Assembly (NCBI RefSeq): GCF_017357225.1
Contig: NZ_CP071604.1
Span: 3,627,501 to 3,691,500 of the forward strand
Length of the DNA: 64,000 nt
Direction of reading: 5' to 3'
Origin: Rhizobium binae
GTDB taxonomy: Bacteria; Pseudomonadota; Alphaproteobacteria; Rhizobiales; Rhizobiaceae
The notes under the pieces were generated by a model that saw only the letters and a list, made by a program, of their open reading frames with translations, was not told the DNA's origin and made no database searches. Shown here one piece after another: positions 45,581-53,115 of this stretch (position 1 is the stretch's first letter; each line of letters opens with the position of its first letter). The position numbers were made by a program, and so were the translations under genes.

Positions 45581-47191
45581 ATGGACAGCGCTATCCTAAA
45601 ATTTCACGGAGCAGCAGGCTCTGTCACAGGCTCGTGCTTTCTTCTCAATGCTGGTGGCGCCGAAATTCTGATCGACTGCGGAATGTTCCAAGGCTCCAAA
45701 ACCGAAAAGGAACTGAATTACAGGCCGTTTCCATTCGACCCTGGCAAGATAGACGCCGTGCTTCTTACTCACGCTCATATCGATCATTCGGGTCTGCTTC
45801 CGAAATTGGCTAAGGACGGTTTCAGCGGCCCGATCTACACGACATCCGCCTCAGTCGATCTTTGCGCGATCATGTTGCAGGATTCCGGACATATCCAGGA
45901 ATCCGAGGTTCTCCAGCTCAACCGCAGGAACAGACGGCGGTCGCGGGAGGCGGTGGAGCCGATCTACACCGCGGACGAGGCGCGCAGCATCATGCCGCAA
46001 TTTGTTGCGGTGCCTTACGGAGAGTGGCGCGAGACGGCAGGCAAACTGAAGTTCCGGTTCTGGGATGCCGGCCATCTTCTTGGATCCGCTTCGATCGAGA
46101 TCGAGGCGAAGGATGCGGACGGACCTGTCCGGCTGTTGTTCTCAGGAGACGTGGGTTCGAGGCACAAGCTTTTTGAAAGCAATCCTGAAGCGCCGAGCGG
46201 AGTCGACTACCTGATCTGCGAAACGACTTACGGCGACCGCGAGCGGGAAGACTATGCGCTGAAGGAAAGGCGCATCAGCCTTCAAAAGCTCGTCGCGCAA
46301 TCGAACCAATCGAACGGGGTACTTCTCATTCCTTCCTTCGCCGTGGAGCGCACTCAGGAAGTGCTGACGGATCTCATCGCGCTCATGGACACAGGGATGC
46401 TGCCGCGGTGCCCCGTGATCATCGATTCACCACTTGCCTCCAAGGCCACCGACACCTTCAAGAAACATGTTGGAAGCATGGAGCACGGAGCTGATTTCCT
46501 CAGGGCGCTCAATGCGCCTAACGTGAGGTTTACCGAGACCGCCGAACAATCGAAAGCGCTTGATCTCCTAAAGGGTTTTCACATTGTCATCGCTGCCAGT
46601 GGCATGTGTGAGGCAGGCCGGATCCGGCACCGCCTGAAGAACTGGCTCTGGCGGCCGGAATGCACCGTTCTTTTCGTCGGCTTCCAGGCTGCAGGCACGC
46701 TCGGCAGGATCCTGCAGGACGGCGCGGAAGTCGTGCGAATCCAAGGCGAGGAGATCAGGGTCGGCGCCCGAATTGCAACGCTCGACGCCTATAGCGGCCA
46801 TGCCGATGCAAGCGAGCTGGATGACTGGGTGATGGAGCGCGGCCCAATCCGCAAAGCTATCTTTCTCGTGCATGGAGAAGCGGGCGCCCGAAGCGCGATG
46901 TCGAACCGGCTGGCAAAGTTGTTGCCGGTCGAAATATTTACCCCGCGCCTCGATGACGCATACGAGCTGAAGGGAGAATCCGCACGCCTCCTGACCAGCG
47001 ACATCCCAGCCCGCCTCCAACCCCAAGAAATCGGTCATCAGGACTGGCACAATGACTATCAGAATTTCGTCCTCAATCTGGCCGACCGCCTGAAGGATGC
47101 AGCCGACCGCAAGAGCCGTGCCGTGATCCTGCGCAGACTTGAGCGTGCGCTGGAGGACGAGACCAATCAGAGTGAGGATTGGAGACCATAG
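45581..47191 (+). CDS. Metallo-beta-lactamase/beta-CASP RNA-processing exonuclease
   Basis: The 536-residue enzyme is of the CPSF73/TTHA0252 group. It has the zinc motif LTHAHIDHSGLLPKL near residue 65, the H of FWDAGHLLGSASIEIE near 165, and the D of LLFSGDVGSRHK near 190. The beta-CASP domain has IPSFAVERTQEVLTDL and SPLASKATDTFKKH, and the C-terminal motif HADASELDDW contains the last metal ligand. It has no C-terminal KH domain and is expected to act on RNA in the cytosol. It heads a unit with a 72-residue unknown protein and a second acetate kinase: the stop TAG touches a 27-codon frame, and the spacing to ackA fits one operon under the FNR-type box. Confidence 0.88.
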   Translation: MDSAILKFHGAAGSVTGSCFLLNAGGAEILIDCGMFQGSKTEKELNYRPFPFDPGKIDAVLLTHAHIDHSGLLPKLAKDGFSGPIYTTSASVDLCAIMLQDSGHIQESEVLQLNRRNRRRSREAVEPIYTADEARSIMPQFVAVPYGEWRETAGKLKFRFWDAGHLLGSASIEIEAKDADGPVRLLFSGDVGSRHKLFESNPEAPSGVDYLICETTYGDREREDYALKERRISLQKLVAQSNQSNGVLLIPSFAVERTQEVLTDLIALMDTGMLPRCPVIIDSPLASKATDTFKKHVGSMEHGADFLRALNAPNVRFTETAEQSKALDLLKGFHIVIAASGMCEAGRIRHRLKNWLWRPECTVLFVGFQAAGTLGRILQDGAEVVRIQGEEIRVGARIATLDAYSGHADASELDDWVMERGPIRKAIFLVHGEAGARSAMSNRLAKLLPVEIFTPRLDDAYELKGESARLLTSDIPARLQPQEIGHQDWHNDYQNFVLNLADRLKDAADRKSRAVILRRLERALEDETNQSEDWRP

Positions 47192-47274
47192 ATGCTGTCG
47201 ACCGAACGCGATTTCAAACGAGGCAGTAGCGCTTTCCCATTCCCTCGCAAGGCGAAGTCGAAGGCAAACTTCTG

Positions 47275-47493
47275 ATGTTCGAGTTGGTCGCCGTCACCTG
47301 CCTGAAGGAGCTCCTCGCAGAAACGGATTCGCATCCAGTCTCCAGACTTCGCCGGAAGCTCGTCCGCAACTTGAAAGAAAAATGCGCTCCACTGAAGCTC
47401 TGCGCCGGCGATGCAACCGCCGCAAGGGAAATCGCGCTTCAACTTTTAGATGCGGCCTGCAAAATCACAGAAGACGAGAGAAGGGCCGACTAG
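47275..47493 (+). CDS. Small unknown protein between RNase and acetate kinase genes
   Basis: The 72-residue protein begins MFELVAVTCLKELLAETD and is mostly helical with many charged residues (RLRRKLVRNLKEK, ACKITEDERRAD). GAAGG lies about ten bases upstream. A 27-codon frame (47192-47275, MLSTERDFKRGSS...) starts immediately after the RNase stop and overlaps this ATG as TGATG. The two may be coupled, or a single gene may have been split by a frameshift. I do not recognise a family. Confidence 0.5.
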   Translation: MFELVAVTCLKELLAETDSHPVSRLRRKLVRNLKEKCAPLKLCAGDATAAREIALQLLDAACKITEDERRAD

Positions 47494-47514
47494 CCAGGAT
47501 CTACAGGAGGTCCA

Positions 47515-48687
47515 ATGAGCGGAACCGCAATCACCTTCAACACTGGATCATCAAGCCTGAAGATTGGCGTCTTCAAAGTCGAGGCAGGTTTTGCAAGGCC
47601 GTTGGCCAGAGGCACTGTAATGATCGGCAAAGGGACGCGGTTCAAGTACACTTCTGGAACCGACGTCCATGAAGTCGATCTGCCGCACGTCAAGGAAATT
47701 GGTCCAGCCTTGCTTGCCGAATTACTCCCCCTCATCCTGCCAAAAGGCTCGGAGCCGACGCTTGTCGGACATCGCATCATTCATGGGGGCCTGAAATTTA
47801 CCGCGCCCGTGCTTCTGGATTCGGACACGGAGGCCTGCATCAACCAACTGGTGCCGCTGGCGCCCTTGCATCTGCCTTGCGCACTGGAGGTGGTTCGCGC
47901 CGTCCGCGCGATGTATCCCGACGTGCTGCAAACCGCATCCTTCGACACGGCATTTCACACATCGCAATGTGCCCTGGCCACACGCCTTGCCATTCCGCGG
48001 GAAATGCATGACGCGGGAATTCGCAGATATGGCTTTCATGGCCTTTCCTACAAGTTCGTATCTCAAAAACTCAAGAAATTTGCACCGGATCTCGGCAGCG
48101 GCAGGGTCGTATGCGCACATCTGGGAAATGGCGCGAGCCTCTGCGGGATGGTGGACGGCGTCAGCAAAGACACCAGCATGGGCTTTTCCTGCCTCGACGG
48201 CGTCCCGATGGCGACGCGCCCGGGATCGATTGATGCCGGCGTCTTGATCCATCTTCTCCGAAACGGCTTCCATGACGCAGACCGGCTCGAACACTTCCTC
48301 TATCACGGATGCGGCCTGCTGGGCGTGTCCGGCGTAAGCGGAGACGTCAGGGTACTTATGGAAAACTTTCACCCGGCGGCAAGGGAAGCATTGGATCTAT
48401 TCTGTTTCAGGATCGCCGGCGAGATCGGCAGGCTGGCTGTATCGCTCGGTGGTATAGACGCGATCGTCTTTACGGCCGGCATCGGGGAGAACCAGCCGGA
48501 AGTGAGAAAGGGCGTGGCGCGCCATCTTGCCTGGATGGGGCTCGAACTGAGCGAGTCCGCCAATAAGGCCAATGCGACCGTCATCAGCGGTCGCGACAGC
48601 ACGATAACCGCTTTCATCATTCCGACCGACGAGGAACAGGCGATCGTCGACGAGACTCTGGCCGTGGTTAACAGGCACAAGCTCTGA
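47515..48687 (+). CDS. ackA: Acetate kinase, second copy, in the FNR-type-box operon
   Basis: The 390-residue enzyme has all family motifs: TFNTGSSSLKIGVFKV at the start, VGHRIIHGGLKF near 85, [13 protein letters not shown] near 142, [13 protein letters not shown] near 167, AHLGNGASLCGMVDGVSKDTSMGFSCLDGVPMATRP near 205, and FTAGIGENQPEVR near 320. It is clearly diverged from the 31-kb copy, for example TGSSSLK against AGSSTVK. No phosphotransacetylase gene is nearby, so acetyl phosphate may come from the phosphoketolase at 32.6 kb or from elsewhere. An AGGAGG ribosome site precedes ATG 47515. Its position behind the RNase gene implies oxygen-limited expression. Confidence 0.93.
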   Translation: MSGTAITFNTGSSSLKIGVFKVEAGFARPLARGTVMIGKGTRFKYTSGTDVHEVDLPHVKEIGPALLAELLPLILPKGSEPTLVGHRIIHGGLKFTAPVLLDSDTEACINQLVPLAPLHLPCALEVVRAVRAMYPDVLQTASFDTAFHTSQCALATRLAIPREMHDAGIRRYGFHGLSYKFVSQKLKKFAPDLGSGRVVCAHLGNGASLCGMVDGVSKDTSMGFSCLDGVPMATRPGSIDAGVLIHLLRNGFHDADRLEHFLYHGCGLLGVSGVSGDVRVLMENFHPAAREALDLFCFRIAGEIGRLAVSLGGIDAIVFTAGIGENQPEVRKGVARHLAWMGLELSESANKANATVISGRDSTITAFIIPTDEEQAIVDETLAVVNRHKL

Positions 48688-48824
48688 CGGCCGAGTGCGA
48701 TAAGCCTTCGTCATAGTGAGGATCGAGCGCTGCTTGGCTTGATGGACATCGACCTGAGAAGCAGCGCGTCGCTTGCTGCGAGGCGTCCATCATCCGCCAT
48801 CGCCGCACATGTTACGGCTTATCT

Positions 48825-49196
48825 TCAAGCGCAGGTTCGAGCGGCCAGCCCTTTGACGGTCTCGTCGGCCAGCTCTCGCGCGACCTTCGCCGATACCGAT
48901 CCCATTTTCGAAGTGATCATAGCCAATCGCGCAGACTCTCGTGACCCCTCGGCCAAGGCGTTGTGCGTGAAGTCGGCCATCACTTCGAACGTGTCGTTCA
49001 GTTCGACGCTTGCGACAAGGTCATCTACGAACCTCTCGTAGAGTTCAAGCCGGTGCTTGAAGAAGTTCAGCAGCTCGATCTGGCCATGCAGGGCCGCCTT
49101 GGACATCTCGACGTTCAGTCGATAACTCGCGAGAAAGAGGTTTCTCGCGGTCGCAGGCAGCGCCTGATCCGGCATCATGAACCCATCGTTGAACAT
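48825..49196 (-). CDS. Phasin-family protein
   Basis: This 123-residue, all-helical amphipathic protein resembles PHB-granule phasins: FLASYRLNVEMSKAALHGQIELLNFFKHRLELYERFVDDLV, then ALAEGSRESARLAMITSKMG. ATG 49196 is preferred over an upstream start at 49244 because GAGAGGA precedes it. The upstream part of the longer frame covers the promoter, and the FNR-type box at 49247-49260 then gives a 16-base leader. Phasins coat polyhydroxyalkanoate granules and can also act as chaperones; the granule role here is inferred. Confidence 0.75.
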   Translation of the reverse strand: MFNDGFMMPDQALPATARNLFLASYRLNVEMSKAALHGQIELLNFFKHRLELYERFVDDLVASVELNDTFEVMADFTHNALAEGSRESARLAMITSKMGSVSAKVARELADETVKGLAARTCA

Positions 49197-49246
49197 GGCG
49201 GATCCTCTCGTTTTGATAAGCCTAGCGTCCCTGAGCCGGGACATCT

Positions 49247-49260
49247 TTGATCTGGATCAA
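49247..49260. promoter_or_regulatory. FNR/FixK-like box upstream of the phasin gene
   Basis: TTGATCTGGATCAA has perfect TTGAT/ATCAA arms. Its centre is 57 bases from the phasin ATG, which fits class II activation with a short leader. It could also serve the small gene at 49443 on the other strand with a leader of about 150 bases. Confidence 0.85.
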
Positions 49261-49442
49261 GAGAGCCCGCGCCCAAATGTCCGATCCTAGGCCAAGACGC
49301 CTGCACGATCCGCCAAGGCGCAACCTGATCGATCGCGGAGCGATGTAAGCACATCGAGACGATAAGCTGATTGATCGAGCGCAATGCGAAGCATGCCGGC
49401 TCGCACGAAGGTGCTTCATCACCACCCGGAAAGGAAACTATC

Positions 49443-49619
49443 ATGCTGAAGCTATTCACCGCAGCAGCCGCAATCCTGCTGGCCGTCCTGGTCGGCTACG
49501 GCGGCGCCACCTGGTGGCCGCAGCCGGACCAGTCGGATGCAACCCAGCAGGAAAAGAAGGCCCCCAAAGCCGGATACCCAGATCCATTCACACCTCCGAC
49601 GAAGGGTAACGGCTTCTGA
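49443..49619 (+). CDS. Small membrane-anchored proline-rich protein, 58 residues
   Basis: The protein begins MLKLFTAAAAILLAVLVGYGG, a signal anchor of one helix. It continues with a polar, Pro/Lys-rich tail (WWPQPDQSDATQQEKK, YPDPFTPPTKGNGF) predicted to face the periplasm. GGAAAGGAAA provides the ribosome site before ATG 49443; an earlier in-frame ATG at 49371 adds a polar stretch and is less likely. No family recognised. Confidence 0.65.
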   Translation: MLKLFTAAAAILLAVLVGYGGATWWPQPDQSDATQQEKKAPKAGYPDPFTPPTKGNGF

Positions 49620-49735
49620 CGCCGCCAGGATCCGCGCAAGGCTGCCTCGGCGATCGCGAAGTATCCCGCGCGCGCACGGGTCGGACAGACCATGGTTTCT
49701 GGAGCATGTTCAACTGCACTTCGTGGAGACAGACG

Positions 49736-50014
49736 ATGGCTTTCAAGGAAAACACGACTCAGGACTGGCGCGAGCCCGTCTACGTACAGGTTTCGATGCG
49801 CACGCCCAATACGATCCACAACGCAAGCGAGGCGCTCGATTTCTTAGACAATGCATGGAAAGGCTCGCGAAAGAAGCACAGGTTTGCGAAAGAAATCTGC
49901 TCTGCGGCGGTGCTTGGGCAGGTCTCCCCCGAAACGGCGCGAGAGGCTTTCGTGCAGGCCGCTTCCGAGGCGAGAATGATAACCTGTGCGCCCAATGCGG
50001 AAGCCTCGAGCTGA
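49736..50014 (+). CDS. DUF982-family protein
   Basis: The 92-residue soluble protein has the DUF982 pattern. WREPVYVQVSMRTPNTIHNASEALDFLDNAW is followed by KICSAAV-like ICSAAVLGQVSPETAREAFVQAASEARM, matching the common C..AL.G......AR.AF..AA.EA ending of rhizobial members. Function of the family is unknown; it is abundant on rhizobial plasmids. GGAG precedes ATG 49736. Confidence 0.78.
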   Translation: MAFKENTTQDWREPVYVQVSMRTPNTIHNASEALDFLDNAWKGSRKKHRFAKEICSAAVLGQVSPETAREAFVQAASEARMITCAPNAEASS

Positions 50015-50093
50015 TTCTGGCGCGTCACGACACTTCTAACGAAGTGCCGGCAGACTGTCATTCGCCGTTGCGACCGTCCCATGCGTCGCAGTC

Positions 50094-51644
50094 TCAGATG
50101 GAAACGCCGACCGCTCCCGCTGCATCGTTCGCCGACTTGAGAATGCCTTGCACGAGGTCCTCGACGGGCTTGGTGGCATCGAGCGCCGTCCAGTTTACGC
50201 TGCCCACGTCGTGGACGAGCTGCTCCTCAAGGACGTCGACCGTAGCATCCGAAATGCCCGGCGGTCGGGCAAAAACGCGTTGGCGCAGGACGCCTGGATC
50301 GGCCTCAAGCCAATATCCTTGGAAGCGATGCCCTCCGAACGCGGCAGCTTCCGCGATCAACTGACGATTTCGCGGCTTGTCGAAAACCGCGTCGACGATC
50401 ACGCAGCCGCCACCGTTCAGAAGGAGCCGCGCGCGCCAGGCCATCTCGCGATAGACCCTGGCAGAGATCTCCGGCCTGTAGGCCGCCGGCGGCAATTTGG
50501 TTTCGGGCGGAACGGCATGCATGGCCTTCCGGACCCTGTCGCTTTCGACGATGCGCGCGCCGGGGCCGACGTCCAATAGCGGAGCCAGGGCTTCGGCAAG
50601 AGTTGTTTTTCCTGATCCGCTGAGACCGCCGATCGCTACCAGCCGAGGCTTTGCAGGCTCCAGCAGCGCCCAAGCAAGTGCAAAGTAGGATTTTGCTTCT
50701 TCGACAAGTGCCATGGCTTGGTCTCCGCTCAGACCCTCGGCCTGTGTAGCGGTCACATGGGCGCGTACGGCAGCTCTCAGTGCCATGAAAAAAGGCAGAA
50801 CCCTAAAACCCTCTTCGTCGTCGGTCTCGTCGAGATACCGGTTCATCAACCGGTTCGCCAGCCCTTTCTCCTGCCGATGCCAGAGATCCATCAGCAGAAA
50901 TGCAAGATCGTACAGCACGTCGGTCGTGGCAATCTCATCGTTGAATTCAATGCAGTCGAACAGGCGCGGCTCGCCGTGGAGCAGGACTATGTTGCGGAGA
51001 TGAAGATCGCCATGACATCTGCGGATTTTCCCCTCATGCTCGCGCTCATTGAGCAATTCGGCCAACTCCGACAGGCGCTGATGGAAAATAGACGTGAGCT
51101 CCCGGACCTGCTCCGGCAAAAAAACCGTGCTGGTTGCAAAACCCGCATCGTTGATGTTCAGGACAGACACCACGTTGGCCCGCCCGGATCGCGCGTGCGA
51201 GACCGGCGCACCCCGATGAAACTGCACAATTGTCTTTGCCAAGGCGTCGACGATCGAAGATGTCAACGCTCCCGACGTGGCGAGCCGATCAAGGAGCGCC
51301 GATTGATCGAAGCGGCGCATTTCGACCAAGGCGTCGCACACCTCTCCGCCTCCGTCGAGCACGTATTCACCAGAGGGCTCGCGCGTTACCAGTCTGACTG
51401 CAAGATAGGTCTCCGGCGCCGTAGCGCCGTTCAGCTCAAGTTCCTTGCGGCACGCCGTCACCCTGGCCCCGACTGAGGAAAAATCGACATAGGGCAATCT
51501 CACGGCGCGCTTCATCTTGTAGGCCCGATCGCCGGAGAGGAAGATCGTTGAGATATGGGTATTGATGATTTCGACCGGGTGTTCGTCCCGGCGCAGAGCT
51601 TTCTCGAGATAGGAGCACACCTTGGACTGATCTTGCGCAAGCAT
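50094..51644 (-). CDS. APH-like phosphotransferase fused to a P-loop kinase (AAA family)
   Basis: The 516-residue two-domain protein has an aminoglycoside phosphotransferase-like N-terminal kinase half. It contains CHGDLHLRNIVLLHGEPRLFDCIEFNDEIATTDVLYDLAFLLMDL near residue 210-255, with the catalytic HGDxHxxN and metal D motifs. The C-terminal half from about 330 has Walker A GGLSGSGKTTLAEALAP and the nucleotide-kinase-like ESDRVRKAMHAVPP. Such fusions are widely annotated but poorly characterised. ATG 51644 has AGGAGG upstream, and the FNR-type box at 51699-51712 then leaves a 20-base leader. The longer frame to 51920 overlaps the promoter. The natural substrate is unknown. Confidence 0.85.
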   Translation of the reverse strand: MLAQDQSKVCSYLEKALRRDEHPVEIINTHISTIFLSGDRAYKMKRAVRLPYVDFSSVGARVTACRKELELNGATAPETYLAVRLVTREPSGEYVLDGGGEVCDALVEMRRFDQSALLDRLATSGALTSSIVDALAKTIVQFHRGAPVSHARSGRANVVSVLNINDAGFATSTVFLPEQVRELTSIFHQRLSELAELLNEREHEGKIRRCHGDLHLRNIVLLHGEPRLFDCIEFNDEIATTDVLYDLAFLLMDLWHRQEKGLANRLMNRYLDETDDEEGFRVLPFFMALRAAVRAHVTATQAEGLSGDQAMALVEEAKSYFALAWALLEPAKPRLVAIGGLSGSGKTTLAEALAPLLDVGPGARIVESDRVRKAMHAVPPETKLPPAAYRPEISARVYREMAWRARLLLNGGGCVIVDAVFDKPRNRQLIAEAAAFGGHRFQGYWLEADPGVLRQRVFARPPGISDATVDVLEEQLVHDVGSVNWTALDATKPVEDLVQGILKSANDAAGAVGVSI

Positions 51645-51698
51645 GGCGATCCTCCTTGATTGGCTGAGGAGAGGGTCGCCGATTGGCGATCCGCCGCA

Positions 51699-51712
51699 TT
51701 GATTTCCATCAA
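51699..51712. promoter_or_regulatory. FNR/FixK-like box between APH/AAA and cysQ-like genes
   Basis: TTGATTTCCATCAA has perfect arms. It lies 55 bases from the APH/AAA start on the left and 53 bases from the cysQ-like start on the right, so both divergent promoters have class II geometry with leaders of about 18-20 bases. Confidence 0.85.
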
Positions 51713-51764
51713 TGCCGACAGCCGCGCATTGGCGTCCATTTGACCGAGCTTGGGACGGTTGATC

Positions 51765-52623
51765 ATGGACTTGCGACGCAGAAAGCACCTCATCGCCGAA
51801 CTCATTCCTTTGGCCCGTAGGGCCGGTGATGCCGCATATGCCCTTCAGCACGGTGGCACGCGCGCCCGAACGAAGGTGGATATGTCGCCGGTCACCGCGG
51901 CGGATCTGGCGAGCCACCAAATCCTGAGGGCGGGTTGTCGCTGCCTGGCACCGGATATTCCGGTATTGAGCGAAGAGGATACGACGCTGGAGTTCGGCGC
52001 ACTTGCCGCTGAAACCGTCCTGCTTCTCGATCCCCTTGATGGAACCAAGGAATTCATCGATGGGCGCGACGATTTCACCGTCAATATCGCGCTCGTTGAA
52101 GCGGGCGTTCCGACCGCAGGCCTTGTTTATGCCCCCGGCGGAAGATCGCTTGTTCTTCAGTTATGGCAAGCAAAGGGCGTTTACGCAGGCGCTGGCGGCA
52201 ACGCCTCGCCCTCTCCCGCAGCCACCGCACCCGCGCCCCGAGCCGATAGTGCTCGTCAGTCGCTCGCACCGCGACGAACGCACCGAACAATTGCTTCAGG
52301 CGCTCAAGCCGTGCGAAGTGCGCCACCTCGGTTCATCCTTGAAATTCGCGCTCGTGGCAGCGGGAGAGGCAGATATTTACCTCCGGCCGTGGCCAATGAT
52401 GGTTTGGGATTGTGCCGCCGGCCATGCGATCGTCGAAGCTGCGGGCGGCGTCGTATTGGGGCTCGACGGCAGCAAGGTAAATTACGATCCTAGCGAAGCC
52501 GGTAAAGTCGAAGGTCTGGTTGCGGCACGGACAAGCGAGCTTGCAGCGCGCGTTCTGGCCGCCTCGAGGAATTTGCGGCCGAGCCTGCCTGCTGGCGATG
52601 CCCATGGCCTTTCCCCAACTTGA
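51765..52623 (+). pseudogene. cysQ: CysQ-like 3'(2'),5'-bisphosphate nucleotidase gene with a one-base frameshift
   Basis: The 5' part (to about 52130) gives MDLRRRKHLIAELIPLARRAG, VLSEEDTTLEF and the metal motif LLLDPLDGTKEFIDGRDDFTVNIALVEAGVPTAGLVYAP. The 3' part, in the +1-shifted frame, gives AEDRLFFSYGKQRAF, then WDCAAGHAIVEAAGGVVLGLDG, the second signature of the inositol monophosphatase fold. The frames join if one C is removed from the CCCCC run at 52132-52136, restoring Y-A-P-A-E-D. Both halves are otherwise well preserved with normal codon bias. The shift is therefore recent, or a sequencing error. Unshifted translation ends at 52493 with an unrelated tail and no activity would be expected. 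Confidence 0.85.
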
Positions 52624-52631
52624 AGAGCGGC

Positions 52632-52645
52632 TTGACGATAATCAA
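52632..52645. promoter_or_regulatory. FNR/FixK-like box upstream of the zeta-like gene
   Basis: TTGACGATAATCAA matches TTGAY-N4-RTCAA. A TTATCT/TATCTT stretch at 52668-52674 fits the expected -10. The predicted leader to ATG 52742 is about 62 bases. Confidence 0.72.
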
Positions 52646-52741
52646 AGACGCCTTCGGCACCAGGGTCTTATCTTGAGATGAGGATTTGTGGATGCCGGTG
52701 CAGCGCATCGGATGCGGCACAATGGGCCTCAGAAAGGAACG

Positions 52742-53050
52742 ATGATGAGCATCATGAGCGATCGTGAAGAGGCACTCGAGAAAGAGTATGTGATGAAGCT
52801 CGAGCGCCCACTTCAAATTCGCGCAAGGCGCGACCGGATGCTGGCGCACTGGGCAGCCGATCTTATCGGGCGAACGGACGTCGATGTCTATTTCGACGAA
52901 ATCATTTCCGCCGGTCTCTTGGAGGCTGGTGACGAGAATGTCTTCAGAAAGGTCTTGAACGACCTGCAATATGCGGACGTCCCGATCGATGCCGACACGC
53001 TTCGCGAAAAAATGAAGCAGCTTCTGCGTGAAGCAGCGTTTTCCTCTTAA
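52742..53050 (+). CDS. DUF1476 protein, paralogue of the F1-ATPase inhibitor zeta subunit
   Basis: The 102-residue helical protein has the DUF1476 pattern of the alphaproteobacterial ATP synthase zeta subunit: SDREEALEKEYVMKLERPLQIRARRDRMLAHWAADLIGRT, then FDEIISAGLLEAGDENVFRKVLNDL, ending LREKMKQLLREA. In Paracoccus and relatives zeta blocks ATP hydrolysis by F1. AAGGA precedes ATG 52742. The gene stands behind its own FNR-type box and 65 bases before a P-type ATPase gene. It could restrain ATP waste when respiration falls. It is probably an extra copy, since the usual zeta gene is not placed in such a context; that cannot be tested here. Confidence 0.8.
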   Translation: MMSIMSDREEALEKEYVMKLERPLQIRARRDRMLAHWAADLIGRTDVDVYFDEIISAGLLEAGDENVFRKVLNDLQYADVPIDADTLREKMKQLLREAAFSS

Positions 53051-53115
53051 TGGCGCTGGCTGGTTCGGGTGACAGAGACCGGGTTGCCGGCAATTTTGCG
53101 TGCAGGAGATGTGTC

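Noticed and set aside
47139-47672. 177-codon plus-strand frame joining RNase end and acetate kinase start
   Set aside because: It overlaps the confident RNase and acetate kinase genes out of phase and is Arg-rich, which is typical of a shadow frame.
48737-48753. TTGATGGACATCGA as another FNR-type box
   Set aside because: One arm is wrong (TCGA) and the site is not upstream of a gene in either direction.
48739-49041. 100-codon plus-strand frame opposite the phasin gene
   Set aside because: It is antisense to the phasin gene, Ser/Ala-rich, and lacks a ribosome site.
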